This document shows, in pieces, positions 17,414-25,717 of a stretch of 64,000 nucleotides of DNA. Positions within the stretch are counted from its first letter, which is position 1. Each line of letters starts with the position of its first letter. The stretch spans positions 1,178,001 through 1,242,000 of the forward strand of contig NZ_JABEZU010000001.1 of assembly GCF_013149785.1 (NCBI RefSeq), read 5' to 3'. The stretch comes from Isoptericola halotolerans. GTDB lineage: Bacteria; Actinomycetota; Actinomycetes; Actinomycetales; Cellulomonadaceae. The position numbers were made by a program, and so were the translations under genes. A model generated the notes under the pieces. The model was given only the letters and a program-made list of their open reading frames with translations. It was not told the origin of the DNA and did not search any database.

Positions 17414-19138
17414 TCAGGCGAGCGCGTCGCGCAGCACGTCGAGCCCCACCGAGCCGAGGCCGAGCGCACGGGCGTGGAACGCCCGCAGGTCGAGCTCCTC
17501 GCCGCGGGCCACGGCGGCGGAGCGGGCGTCGTCGCGTGCCTGCTCCCACAGCCGCTGACCGACCTTGTACGACGGCGCCTGGCCCGGCCAGCCGAGGTAG
17601 CGGTCCAGCTCGAACCGCAGGAAGGCCTCGTCCATGTTGGCGTTCGACCGCAGGAACTCCCAGGCCTTCTCGGCGTCCCACGTGCCGCCGCCCCACTCGG
17701 TGGGGCAGTCCTTGCCGAGATGGACCCCGAGGTCGAGGACGACGCGCGCGGCGCGCAGACGTTGTGCGTCGAGCATGCCGAACCGGTCGCCGGGGTCGTC
17801 GAGGTGGCCGAGATCGGCCATGAGACGTTCGGCGTACAGCGCCCAGCCCTCGCCGTGGCCCGAGACCCAGCAGGCGAGGCGTCGCCAGGAGTTGAGCGTG
17901 TCACGGGCGGCGACCGCGGCTGCGCACTGCAGGTGGTGGCCCGGGACCCCCTCGTGGTAGACGGTGGTGGTCTCCCGCCAGGTGGTGAACTCGGTCACCC
18001 CGGCGGGCACCGACCACCACATCCGGCCGGGGCGCGAGAAGTCGTCGCTGGGCGGGGTGTAGTAGATCCCGCCGGTCTGCGACGGGGCGATCATGCACTC
18101 GATGGTGCGCACCGGGCCGTCGATGTCGAAGTGGGTGCCGGCCAGGTCGTCGACCGCGGCGTCGGCGGTGCGCTGCATCCACGAGCGCAGCGCGTCGGTG
18201 CCGTGCAGGATGCGCGCCGGGTCGCCGTCGAGCGCCGCGACGGCGTCGGCCACCGTGGCCTGCGGGCCGGCGATCTCCCGGGCCACCTCCTCCTGCTCCG
18301 CGACGATGCGGGCGAGCTCGGCCAGGCCCCATGCGTAGGTCTCGTCGAGGTCCACGGTGGCGCCGAGGAACTGCCGGGAGTACCGCGCGTAGGCTTCCCG
18401 GCCGCAGGCGTCCTCCTGCGGGGCGAGGGGTGCGAGCTCGGTCTCGAGGAAGTCGGCGAGCCCGGCGTAGGCGTCGCGGGCAGCGGCAGCGCCGCGCTCC
18501 AGCTCGGCGCGGACCAGGGAGCACGCGGACGACTCGTCGAGCACGCGGGCGGCCTGCTCCCCGGTCGCGAGTGCGGTGAACGTCGACCCGTCCCCGGCCA
18601 GGTCGCGCGCCTGCTCGACGGCGGCGCGCACCTGGCGGATCGCGGCGACGCGTCCGCGTCCGGCGCTCCAGGTGAGGGACTCGCGGTAGCCGGCGAGGGT
18701 CTGCGGCACGGCGTTCAGCCGCGCGGCGATGTTCTCCCAGGCCTCGACGGTGCCGGAGGGCATGACGTCGGTCAGGTCCCGCAGCTGTTGCACCGGGGAC
18801 TCGATGTTGTTGAGGCTGGCCTGCGGGTCGCCCGCCTCGTGCTGCTCGACAGCCAGGCCCACCCGCTCGCGCATCGCAGCCAGGGTGACCCGGTCGACGT
18901 CGTCCACGGGAGCCTGTCCGGTGGCCTCCAGCTCGTCGAGACGGCGCAGCAGCGCCCGGTCGAGGTCGGCGCGGGCGTCGTGACCGGCGGGGGAGAGGTC
19001 GGGCAGCCGGTGGTCGTGCCCGGGCAGCCCCATCATCGTTGCGTCGATCGGCTGGAGGGCCGCGGCGTCGCGGACGTAGGCGTCGGCGACGTCGTCGAGC
19101 GGGGTGCTGGGGCGGTCGGCAGGCGTGTCGTGGCTCAC
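17414..19138 (-). CDS. DUF885 family protein, putative zinc metallopeptidase
   Basis: The 574-residue protein has the DUF885 core. The motif TTVYHEGVPGHHLQ is a gluzincin-like HExxxHH variant, and CWVSGHGEGWALYAERLM holds another His and the probable third ligand Glu. EAFLRFELDRYLGWPGQA and SYKVGQRLWEQ are also family hallmarks. No signal peptide is seen, so it should be cytoplasmic. These proteins are considered carboxypeptidase-like zinc peptidases, but substrates are rarely known. The GTG start lies 7 nt after a TAGCCT -10 box. Confidence 0.88.
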   Translation of the reverse strand: MSHDTPADRPSTPLDDVADAYVRDAAALQPIDATMMGLPGHDHRLPDLSPAGHDARADLDRALLRRLDELEATGQAPVDDVDRVTLAAMRERVGLAVEQHEAGDPQASLNNIESPVQQLRDLTDVMPSGTVEAWENIAARLNAVPQTLAGYRESLTWSAGRGRVAAIRQVRAAVEQARDLAGDGSTFTALATGEQAARVLDESSACSLVRAELERGAAAARDAYAGLADFLETELAPLAPQEDACGREAYARYSRQFLGATVDLDETYAWGLAELARIVAEQEEVAREIAGPQATVADAVAALDGDPARILHGTDALRSWMQRTADAAVDDLAGTHFDIDGPVRTIECMIAPSQTGGIYYTPPSDDFSRPGRMWWSVPAGVTEFTTWRETTTVYHEGVPGHHLQCAAAVAARDTLNSWRRLACWVSGHGEGWALYAERLMADLGHLDDPGDRFGMLDAQRLRAARVVLDLGVHLGKDCPTEWGGGTWDAEKAWEFLRSNANMDEAFLRFELDRYLGWPGQAPSYKVGQRLWEQARDDARSAAVARGEELDLRAFHARALGLGSVGLDVLRDALA

Positions 19139-19145
19139 GGGTGCG

Positions 19146-19151
19146 AGGCTA
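19146..19151 (-). promoter_or_regulatory. Leaderless -10 element of the DUF885-AEC operon
   Basis: On the minus strand TAGCCT is followed by CGCACCC and the GTG at 19138. Confidence 0.45.
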
Positions 19152-19164
19152 ACGGGTCCCCACG

Positions 19165-19225
19165 CACGAGCGTCTCTGTCCGTCAGGAATCAACGGCCGA
19201 TTCCTGACGGACAGAGACGCTCGTG
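19165..19225. repeat. Perfect 27-bp inverted repeat with 7-nt loop
   Basis: The left arm occupies 19165-19191, the loop AACGGCC 19192-19198, and the right arm 19199-19225. The arms are exact reverse complements over 27 bp and begin CACGAGCGTCTCTG. The hairpin lies 17 nt after the stop of the DUF6458 gene (minus strand) and just upstream of the DUF885 promoter. It may terminate transcription, but 27 perfect pairs are far more than a terminator needs, so a dispersed palindromic element is also possible. Confidence 0.85.
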
Positions 19226-19241
19226 GTGGCGCAGGTTCGGG

Positions 19242-19457
19242 TCAGACCGCTGGCGGCGGGCGGTCGTCGTACCGCTCGACCCGGTGGTGCTGGCGCTGCC
19301 TCGTCTGGACGAGCCCCAGGATCAGTGCCAGGACTCCCGCGGCGATGCAGATGTAGCCGACGACGTTGAGGTTGACGACCTCCCACGTGTCCGGCCCGAT
19401 CGCGAAGGCGAGGATCGCACCCACCACGATGAGGAAGATGCCGCTTCCGATACCCAT
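19242..19457 (-). CDS. DUF6458 family small membrane protein
   Basis: This 71-residue protein has two transmembrane helices (GSGIFLIVVGAILAFAIG and VVGYICIAAGVLALILGLV) and a basic, His-rich C-terminus ending DDRPPPAV. The MGIGxGIFLIxxGAILAFA start is characteristic of a common actinobacterial family of unknown function. The ATG has a GGGAGG ribosome-binding site. The gene is single and is followed by the 27-bp inverted repeat. Confidence 0.85.
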   Translation of the reverse strand: MGIGSGIFLIVVGAILAFAIGPDTWEVVNLNVVGYICIAAGVLALILGLVQTRQRQHHRVERYDDRPPPAV

Positions 19458-19587
19458 CAGCGTGCCTCCCGTCCCGGGCGCCGGTGCGCCCGTGTTCCTC
19501 CGAGCATCCCGAGATCGTCCTGTGCACGCACGTTCGACGACGCGCGCGTGAGGCCCGACACCGGTCGGGACGGTCCGTCGAGCGACG

Positions 19588-20145
19588 TCAGGACGCCGAG
19601 CGGCGGACGTCGTCCGCCCAGCCGCGGTGGTACCGGACGATCGCGGTGTCCGACCCCGGCGCCCACCAGACGGCGACCGGGTCGTGGGGACGCGGACCGG
19701 GCGCGTCGCCGTCGGCCACCATGAGGGACCACGCGTCGTCGACCGTCGCGCCGTCCCGCGGGTAGGTGAGCATCCCGTGCAGCATCGTGCCGTCCTTGAG
19801 AACTCGCTGCGAGACGGTGACCGAGCCCGTCGTCGACCGGGCGTCGGCCCGCAGCGCCTCGGCCGCGCGGCGCTCCTGGACCAGCCGCTGGTCGTCGCGG
19901 TACCGCACGAGCGCGGCCACGGCCGTCACCGTCACGGCGGCCACCAGCGCCAGCATCAGCCACATCTCGACCTCGCCGGACGGGTCCGCCACGAGCCGGC
20001 GGGCCACGTACACACCGATCGCCACCAGCAGCGCCGGCAGCCAGAGCCAGCGGCGCAGCCACCCCGGGCGCTCAGGGTCGGGGACGTCCGCCAGCGGCGA
20101 CTCGACCTCCTGCGCCGAGCCGACCTGCTGCCACACCACGCTCAC
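19588..20145 (-). CDS. Membrane-anchored protein of unknown function in the acc cluster
   Basis: The 185-residue protein has two membrane helices (RWLWLPALLVAIGVYVARRL and MWLMLALVAAVTVTAVAALV), then a charged helix and a soluble C-terminal domain (VTVSQRVLKDGTMLHGMLT to GWADDVRRSAS). I do not recognise a family. The GTG at 20145 overlaps the epsilon-subunit stop (GTGA), which decides the start and implies co-translation with the carboxylase genes. A role in membrane-associated lipid metabolism would fit the context but is speculative. Confidence 0.65.
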   Translation of the reverse strand: MSVVWQQVGSAQEVESPLADVPDPERPGWLRRWLWLPALLVAIGVYVARRLVADPSGEVEMWLMLALVAAVTVTAVAALVRYRDDQRLVQERRAAEALRADARSTTGSVTVSQRVLKDGTMLHGMLTYPRDGATVDDAWSLMVADGDAPGPRPHDPVAVWWAPGSDTAIVRYHRGWADDVRRSAS

Positions 20146-20381
20146 GAGCGCAGGCTCCAACGCCACGCGTCGGCGTTGTGCCGTCCCGCCCGGCCGCCGA
20201 AGCTGCGGGCGGTGGCGGCACCGTTGCCACGCAGCGACCGGGCGTGGTTGGTCCACTCGTCGACCGGTGCGACGTCGTCGGGCTCGTCGCCGGAGGCCGA
20301 GACTGCGGCGAGACCGGCCACGAGCGCAGCCACCTCGACGTCGTCGGGCTCGCCGCGCACCACGCGGAACTGGGCGTTCAC
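20142..20381 (-). CDS. accE: Acyl-CoA carboxylase epsilon subunit
   Basis: This 79-residue protein begins VNAQFRVVRGEPDDVEVAAL and has the compact epsilon-subunit pattern: a beta-strand FRVVRG, a helix with ELAALVAVLAA-like spacing, and a C-terminal Trp-rich tail (DAWRWSLRS). Epsilon subunits tether alpha and beta subunits of actinobacterial acyl-CoA carboxylases. The GTG start overlaps the preceding stop (GTGA), and the stop overlaps the next GTG. Confidence 0.85.
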   Translation of the reverse strand: MNAQFRVVRGEPDDVEVAALVAGLAAVSASGDEPDDVAPVDEWTNHARSLRGNGAATARSFGGRAGRHNADAWRWSLRS

Positions 20382-20926
20382 TCCTCGTCCTCCTCGTCGT
20401 CGGGGTCGTCGCCGAAGCCTGGTGCCAGGCCCCGCGAGGCTGCCCACTCCATCACCTGGTAGCCGCCGTCGACGAGCCGCGCGGCAGCCTGCTCGCCGGC
20501 GTCGTCGAGCACCTCGATGACACCGTCGAGCGTCACCGGGGCGCCGGCCGGCGGGTCCGCCACGACGAAGCCGAGGTAGAACACCTCGGCAGGGACGGTG
20601 CCGGCGGGCAGGTCCACGGCGTCGTCGTCGGTGTGCTCCGCCTCGGGGCCGGGGCCCCAGACCGAGGTCGTCAGGTCGGGGTGCATGCCCAGGGCGTCGT
20701 GCAGCCGGTCGAACACGGTGGCATTGAGCGTGCCGACACGGTTCTCCAGCGCGAGGATGCGCGGGTCGTCGTCGGCCTCCGTCGCTCCGAACTCCGCCCG
20801 GACACCGACCGCCACGTCGACGTACTCGTGCAGGGCGGTCGTCAGGGCATCCACCGCGCGGTGCATCGGCTCGGGGTCCACGTCGCCCAGCGGTGCCGGG
20901 CCGTGGGTGGCGTCCTCGTGACTCAT
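20378..20926 (-). CDS. Conserved acidic protein between accD and accE, unknown function
   Basis: The 182-residue protein is strongly acidic, ends in GFGDDPDDEEDEE, and has no membrane segment. It contains a helical N-terminal half (MHRAVDALTTALHEYVDVAVGV) and a second region VFYLGFVVADPPAGAPVTLDG. I do not recognise a family. It lies 20 nt after accD and is translationally coupled to accE by a GTGA overlap, so it is likely an accessory protein of the carboxylase or of its regulation. Confidence 0.6.
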   Translation of the reverse strand: MSHEDATHGPAPLGDVDPEPMHRAVDALTTALHEYVDVAVGVRAEFGATEADDDPRILALENRVGTLNATVFDRLHDALGMHPDLTTSVWGPGPEAEHTDDDAVDLPAGTVPAEVFYLGFVVADPPAGAPVTLDGVIEVLDDAGEQAAARLVDGGYQVMEWAASRGLAPGFGDDPDDEEDEE

Positions 20927-20946
20927 CGCTCGATCTTCTCAGACGA

Positions 20947-22533
20947 TCACAGCGGGATGTTGCCGTGCTTCTTCGGGGGCAGGCTCGCCCGCTTGGTGCG
21001 CAGCGCCCGCAGTGCTCGCACCACCTGCCCGCGCGTCTCGGAGGGGCGGATCACCGCGTCGACGTACCCGCGCTGGGCGGCGTCCCACGGGTTGACGATC
21101 GCCTCGGTGTACTCGTCGGTGAGCCGGGTGCGCTCCGCCTCGACGTCCTGGCCGCCGTCGGCCGCCGACTTCAGCGCCCGGCGGTGCAGGATGTTCACCG
21201 CACCGGAGGCACCCATGACGGCTACCTGCGCCGTCGGCCAGGCGAGGTTGACGTCCGCGCCGAGCTGCTTGGACCCCATGACGATGTAGGCCCCGCCGTA
21301 GGCCTTGCGCGTGATGACGGTGACCAGCGGGACGGTCGCCTCGGCGTAGGCGTAGATGAGCTTGGCGCCGCGGCGGATGATGCCGTCGTGCTCCTGGCCC
21401 ACGCCGGGCAGGAACCCGGGCACGTCCACGAAGGTCAGGACCGGGATGTTGAAGGCGTCGCAGGTTCGCACGAACCGGGCCGCCTTCTCGGAGGCGTTGA
21501 TGTCCAGGGTGCCGGCCATCGACTGGGGCTGGTTGGCGACGATGCCGACGCTCTGCCCCTCGACGTGACCGAACCCGACCAGCACGTTCGGTGCGAACAG
21601 CGGTTGCACCTCGAGGAACGAGTCCGGGTCCAGGACGGTCTCGACGACGGTGCGCATGTCGTACGGCTGGTTGTCGCCGTCCGGGACGATCCCGTCCAGG
21701 GCCTCGTCGTCGGCGGTGACCTCGAGCAGGTCGGCGCCCGCCTCGTCCTCGGGGGGGAAGGTGGGCGCGTCCGACAGGTTGTTCTGCGGCAGGTACCCGA
21801 CCAGGTGGCGCACGTAGTCGATCGCGTCGTCCTCGTCCTCGCCGAGGTAGTGCGCGACACCGGAGGTCGCGTTGTGGGTGCGACCCCCGCCGAGGGTCTC
21901 GAAGTCCACGTCCTCCCCGGTGACGGTCTTGATGACGTCCGGGCCGGTGATGAACATGTTCGAGGTGCCGTCGGCCATGACGATGAAGTCCGTCAGCGCG
22001 GGGGAGTACACCGCGCCCCCGGCGCTCGGGCCGAGGATCAGGGAGATCTGCGGGATGACTCCCGACGCCGCGACGTTGCGCCGGAACATCTCGGCGAACT
22101 GGGTCAGGGCCGCCACACCCTCCTGGATGCGGGCGCCGCCGCCGTCGGAGATCCCGATGATCGGCACGCCCGTGCGCAGGGCGAGGTCCTGCACCTTGGC
22201 GATCTTCTCGCCGTGCACCTCGCCCAGCGACCCGCCGAACACCGTGAAGTCCTGGGAGAACACGCACACCTGACGGCCGTCGATCGTGCCGTGCCCGACG
22301 ACGACGCCGTCGCCCGGCAGGCGCTTGGCGTCCATGCCGAAGTTACGGCTGCGGTGGGTCGCCAGGGCGTCGAGCTCGGTGAAGCTGCCCTCGTCGAGCA
22401 GGGCGTCGATGCGCTCACGAGCGGTCTTCTTGCCGCGCGCGTGCTGCTTCGTCCTGGCGGTCTCCTCGGGCTCGGTGACGGCGGCGGCGCGACGGCGCTC
22501 GAGCTCGGCGAGCTTGGCGGCAGTGGTGTTCAC
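20947..22533 (-). CDS. accD: Acyl-CoA carboxylase beta subunit (carboxyltransferase, AccD5/PccB type)
   Basis: The 528-residue carboxyltransferase moves the carboxyl group from biotin to acetyl-, propionyl- or longer acyl-CoA. It shows [18 protein letters not shown], the acyl-CoA oxyanion loops [14 protein letters not shown] and [13 protein letters not shown], and in the C-half [22 protein letters not shown] and [16 protein letters not shown]. Length and motifs fit the AccD5/PccB class. The GTG at 22533 starts 7 nt after a TAGGGT -10 box. The downstream genes form one coupled operon (182-aa protein, accE, TM protein). It is divergent from birA. Confidence 0.96.
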   Translation of the reverse strand: MNTTAAKLAELERRRAAAVTEPEETARTKQHARGKKTARERIDALLDEGSFTELDALATHRSRNFGMDAKRLPGDGVVVGHGTIDGRQVCVFSQDFTVFGGSLGEVHGEKIAKVQDLALRTGVPIIGISDGGGARIQEGVAALTQFAEMFRRNVAASGVIPQISLILGPSAGGAVYSPALTDFIVMADGTSNMFITGPDVIKTVTGEDVDFETLGGGRTHNATSGVAHYLGEDEDDAIDYVRHLVGYLPQNNLSDAPTFPPEDEAGADLLEVTADDEALDGIVPDGDNQPYDMRTVVETVLDPDSFLEVQPLFAPNVLVGFGHVEGQSVGIVANQPQSMAGTLDINASEKAARFVRTCDAFNIPVLTFVDVPGFLPGVGQEHDGIIRRGAKLIYAYAEATVPLVTVITRKAYGGAYIVMGSKQLGADVNLAWPTAQVAVMGASGAVNILHRRALKSAADGGQDVEAERTRLTDEYTEAIVNPWDAAQRGYVDAVIRPSETRGQVVRALRALRTKRASLPPKKHGNIPL

Positions 22534-22540
22534 GCAAGTG

Positions 22541-22546
22541 ACCCTA
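22541..22546 (-). promoter_or_regulatory. Leaderless -10 element of the accD operon
   Basis: On the minus strand TAGGGT is followed by CACTTGC and the GTG at 22533. It shares a 129-bp region with the divergent birA start. Confidence 0.55.
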
Positions 22547-22662
22547 GATGGTGGGAAGCGACGAATCGATGCGCGACAGGCCTTGAGGGTCCGCTGATCT
22601 TTGTGGGGACCGTACAACGGGCCGGTCTGGCGAGGACACGGTCGAACCGCGACGATGGTCTG

Positions 22663-23544
22663 GTGAAACGCGAACCTCTCGACGTCGACTCGCTGCGCCG
22701 TGCCCTGTGCCACGCGGACGGCCCGCTCGCTCGCCTGGACGTGGTGGACTCCACGGGATCGACCAGCTCCGACCTGGCCGACCGTGTCCGCGGCGGCGCG
22801 GCCCGGGCGCCGGCGGCGCTCGTGGCCGAGCACCAGATCACCGGGCGCGGTCGGGCCGGGCGCGTCTGGCAGACGCCGTCGCGCGCCGCGCTGACGGTGT
22901 CGTTCCTGCTGCGGCCCCAGGTGCCGGCGGCGAGGCTCGGCTGGCTGCCCCTCGTGACGGGGCTCGCCGTGGTGAGGACCCTGGCCGTGCTGGGGTGCGA
23001 GGCCCGGCTGAAGTGGCCGAACGACGTGCTGCTGCCGGCGGGCACGCCCGTCGAAGGGCTCGGTCGCCACCGCAAGGTCGCCGGCGTCCTGGCCGAGGTC
23101 GTGCCCGACGGCGACGGGCCGCCCGGCGGGCCTCCCGCCGTCGTCGTCGGGGTCGGGGTGAACGTCTCGCAGCGCGCCGACGAGCTGCCGGTGCCCACGG
23201 CGACGTCGCTCGCCCTCGCCGGCGCCGCCGCCGACCGCGACGCGCTCCTTGTCGGGCTCGCGCGGGAGCTGATCGGGGCCGTCGGTCGGCTCGAGGCGGC
23301 GGCGGGGGACGCGGTGGCCGCGGGGCTGGCCGCCGAGTACGCGGCGGCCTCGGCGACCCTCGGCACCCGGGTGCGGGCCGAGCTCGCCGGCGGTGACGAC
23401 GTCGTCGTGGGCCGTGCGGACCGGGTGGCCGACGACGGCTCGCTCGTCCTGGCGACCCCGGGCGGCGAGCGTGTGGTCACCGCGGGGGACGTGCACCACG
23501 TGCGGGCGGCGCCCGACACGGACGCCCAGGATCCGCCCAGGTGA
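22663..23544 (+). CDS. birA: Biotin--[acetyl-CoA carboxylase] ligase
   Basis: The 293-residue enzyme attaches biotin to the carrier lysine of the acyl-CoA carboxylase. Motifs are [21 protein letters not shown] (biotinyl-AMP binding), [18 protein letters not shown] and VGVGVNVS, followed by the C-terminal SH3-like domain. It lacks an N-terminal helix-turn-helix, so it is not the repressor type. The GTG at 22663 is the nearest start that keeps the family N-terminus. It is divergent from accD, matching the mycobacterial arrangement. Confidence 0.95.
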   Translation: MKREPLDVDSLRRALCHADGPLARLDVVDSTGSTSSDLADRVRGGAARAPAALVAEHQITGRGRAGRVWQTPSRAALTVSFLLRPQVPAARLGWLPLVTGLAVVRTLAVLGCEARLKWPNDVLLPAGTPVEGLGRHRKVAGVLAEVVPDGDGPPGGPPAVVVGVGVNVSQRADELPVPTATSLALAGAAADRDALLVGLARELIGAVGRLEAAAGDAVAAGLAAEYAAASATLGTRVRAELAGGDDVVVGRADRVADDGSLVLATPGGERVVTAGDVHHVRAAPDTDAQDPPR

Positions 23545-23551
23545 TGCTGGC

Positions 23552-23557
23552 TACAGT
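23552..23557 (+). promoter_or_regulatory. Leaderless -10 element of the adenylate cyclase gene
   Basis: TACAGT is followed by GACCCC and the GTG at 23564, immediately after the birA stop codon. Confidence 0.5.
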
Positions 23558-23563
23558 GACCCC

Positions 23564-24595
23564 GTGACCAGCGACACCCCCCACGACGACGCCCCGGCGG
23601 TCGACGACGCGGCCGGCCGGGTCGACGAGGCGATCCTCGGCGGCCCGCGCACCTACACCCTCGACGACCTCGTGACCGGGACGGGCCTGTCGCGTGAGTT
23701 CGTGGAGTCGTACTGGCGCTGGCTGGGCCTGCCGGTGACCGGGGACGACGAGGCGCGGTTCACCGCGGCGGACCTCGAGTCGCTGCGGGAGATCGGTACG
23801 TTGATCGACGAGGGCCAGCTCGACGAGCAGGCGCAGATGACCCTGGTCCGCTCGCTCGGGCACACCGCCGACCGGCTCGCGCTGTGGCAGGTCGAGGCGT
23901 TCGTCGAGCACCTCGGGCGCCGTTTCGAGCTGGACGACGTCAGTGCCCGCCTGGCGGCGCTGGAGCGCATCCCGGGATTTGCGGACATCCTCGCGCGTCA
24001 GCTGGAGCACGCCTGGCGGCGGCAGCTCGCGGCGCTGATGGGCAGGTTCGCCACGGAGTTCGGGGGTGCGCAGGGTGCCCGACCGGTGCCGGACGAGCTG
24101 CCGCTGCGACGCGCGGTGGGGTTCGCCGACATCGTCTCGTTCACGAAGCGCACCGCCGGGCTCGGTTCCCAGGAACTGTCCGAGTTCGTGCAGCAGTTCG
24201 AGGCGCGCGCGCGTGACGTGATCACGGAGGCGGGTGGCCGGGTGGTCAAGACGATCGGTGACGCCGTGCTGTTCGTCGCCGACGACGTCACGACCGGTGC
24301 GGAGTGTGCTCTCGGCCTCGCGGCGCCGCACGCCACCGCCCAGGAGATCCCGGTGCGGGTCGGGTTCGTCTGGGGGCGGGTGCTGTCCCGGTTCGGCGAC
24401 GTGTTCGGCCCGGACGTGAACCTCGCCTCGCGCATCACCGAGCTGGCCGAGCCGGCGAGCGTGCTGGTGGACCCGCCCACCGCTGCGCTGCTGGCGTCCT
24501 CGTCGCGGTACGCCCTGACGGCCCAGACGCCGCAGGAGGTCCAGGGGCTGGGCGAGATCACCCCGGTCCGCCTGCACCGCGCCTACACCGGCTGA
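23564..24595 (+). CDS. Class III adenylate/guanylate cyclase with N-terminal regulatory domain
   Basis: This is a 343-residue soluble cyclase. Residues about 1-175 form an all-helical domain (YTLDDLVTGTGLSREFVESY, RQLEHAWRRQLAALM) like the autoinhibitory pH-sensing domain of mycobacterial Rv1264. The catalytic domain has both metal aspartates (GFADIVSFT, KTIGDAVLFV), the substrate-selecting Lys in VVKTIGD and Asp in GPDVNLASR, and the transition-state Asn/Arg in NLASR. All expected catalytic residues are therefore present, and cAMP is the likely product. The stop codon lies at the first bases of a tandem repeat. Confidence 0.92.
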   Translation: MTSDTPHDDAPAVDDAAGRVDEAILGGPRTYTLDDLVTGTGLSREFVESYWRWLGLPVTGDDEARFTAADLESLREIGTLIDEGQLDEQAQMTLVRSLGHTADRLALWQVEAFVEHLGRRFELDDVSARLAALERIPGFADILARQLEHAWRRQLAALMGRFATEFGGAQGARPVPDELPLRRAVGFADIVSFTKRTAGLGSQELSEFVQQFEARARDVITEAGGRVVKTIGDAVLFVADDVTTGAECALGLAAPHATAQEIPVRVGFVWGRVLSRFGDVFGPDVNLASRITELAEPASVLVDPPTAALLASSSRYALTAQTPQEVQGLGEITPVRLHRAYTG

Positions 24596-24792
24596 GCCGG
24601 AGGCGCAGCGAAGGGTGCGGGCCGAGGGACGAGGCGCTCGCCCGGAGCGGAGCCGCAGGCTCGGCCGGTAGGGAACGGCTGAGCCGGAGGCGCAGCGAAG
24701 GGTGCGGGCCGAGGGACGAGGCGCTCGCCCGGAGCGGAGCCGCAGGCTCGGCCGGTAGGGAACGGCGGAGCCGCAGGCTCGGCCGGTAGGGA
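24591..24792. repeat. 87-bp tandem repeat, two full copies plus a 28-bp partial copy
   Basis: Copies occupy 24591-24677 and 24678-24764 and are identical. The last part of the unit (unit positions 57-84) repeats again at 24765-24792. The unit starts GCTGAGCCGGAGGCGCAGCG and ends with a GAGCC-GCA-GGCTC hairpin, so three hairpins stand in a row after the cyclase gene. The cyclase stop codon is inside the first unit. The block also separates the cyclase from the convergent SRAP gene and may serve as a terminator or a recombinogenic repeat. It has no spacer structure of the CRISPR type. Confidence 0.9.
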
Positions 24793-24816
24793 TCCGCTGA
24801 GCCGCCGAACACACTG

Positions 24817-25599
24817 CTACAGCAGGACGAGGTCCGGGTCGAGGGGTTCGGCGTCGGTCTCGAGGAGGCTCGCGTCGTCGTGGCGGACGTTGCCCACCCG
24901 GGACCTCACGGGCCGGGTGCTCATCGCGGGCGCCGCGGTGGTGAGCAGCGTCGCCGCCTCCTCGGCGCCGACGGCGGGGTCGAGCCACACGTCCCACGTC
25001 GCGGGCGGCAGGGTCACGGGCATGCGGTCGTGGATCCGCTCGAGGCCGCCGGCAGCAGCCGTGGTCACGATCGTGGCGGACACCAGCCACCGGTCCGGGT
25101 CGTCGTCGGACCTACCGGGGTCCCGCCAGAACTCGTACAGCCCTGCGAAGGCCGCGACGCCGTCGTCGGCGGGGTGGATCCAGTACGGCTGCTTGGGCAC
25201 CTTGCGGGTGCCGGGCGGTGCCTCCAGCCGGCGCCACTCGTAGTAGCCGTCGGCGGGCACCAGGCACCGCCGGACGGCGAGCGGACGGGCGAAGGCGGGC
25301 TTGTCCAGCAGCGTCTCGCTGCGTGCGTTGATCATCCGTGACCCGATGCCGGGGTCCTTGGCCCAGGAGGGCACGAGGCCCCACCGGGCGCGCTGCAACG
25401 ATCGTGTGATCTCGCCCGCCACCGTCCGCCCGTCGTCGAGGCGTTCCCGGCGCGGCTTCTCGACGACGATGCGGACGTCGTCGGTGGGTGCGACGTTCCA
25501 GCGCGGCCCGAGCAGGCGCGCGTCCTCGGCGACCTCGGCGAGGGCGAGGTCGTCGGCCAGAGACTGGGCGTCCGTGAAGGAGGCGTACCTGCCGCACAT
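24817..25599 (-). CDS. SOS response-associated peptidase (SRAP/HMCES/YedK family)
   Basis: The 260-residue protein covalently captures abasic sites in single-stranded DNA through its N-terminal cysteine. The start ATG at 25599 is fixed by the family sequence MCGRYASF, because Cys2 must become the N-terminus. Further hallmarks are RWGLVPSWAKDPGIGSRMINARSE split over two segments, RRCLVPADGYYEW and the C-terminal HDRMPVTLPP (active-site His). An upstream in-frame MGC would bury the cysteine. The gene is single and converges on the cyclase. Confidence 0.93.
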   Translation of the reverse strand: MCGRYASFTDAQSLADDLALAEVAEDARLLGPRWNVAPTDDVRIVVEKPRRERLDDGRTVAGEITRSLQRARWGLVPSWAKDPGIGSRMINARSETLLDKPAFARPLAVRRCLVPADGYYEWRRLEAPPGTRKVPKQPYWIHPADDGVAAFAGLYEFWRDPGRSDDDPDRWLVSATIVTTAAAGGLERIHDRMPVTLPPATWDVWLDPAVGAEEAATLLTTAAPAMSTRPVRSRVGNVRHDDASLLETDAEPLDPDLVLL

Positions 25600-25690
25600 G
25601 CAGCCCATCGTCGCGCACGCCACCGACACGCACCTGGTCGGCCGGTCGTCGCCGGGGTGAGAGGCATCACCGACGAACCCGTCGCCGCCG

Positions 25691-25709
25691 TCGTATCGTT
25701 TCGATACGA
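25691..25709. promoter_or_regulatory. Perfect 19-bp palindromic operator at the MFS efflux promoter
   Basis: Arms TCGTATCG and CGATACGA are exact reverse complements around a TTT spacer. The right arm overlaps the TACGAT -10 hexamer (25705-25710), which ends 7 nt before the ATG at 25718. A dimeric repressor (TetR- or MarR-like) bound here would occlude the promoter. No regulator gene is adjacent. Confidence 0.75.
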
Positions 25710-25717
25710 TGGCGGCC

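Noticed and set aside
24591-24792. CRISPR-like array
   Set aside because: Repeat units are contiguous without variable spacers, and only two full copies exist.
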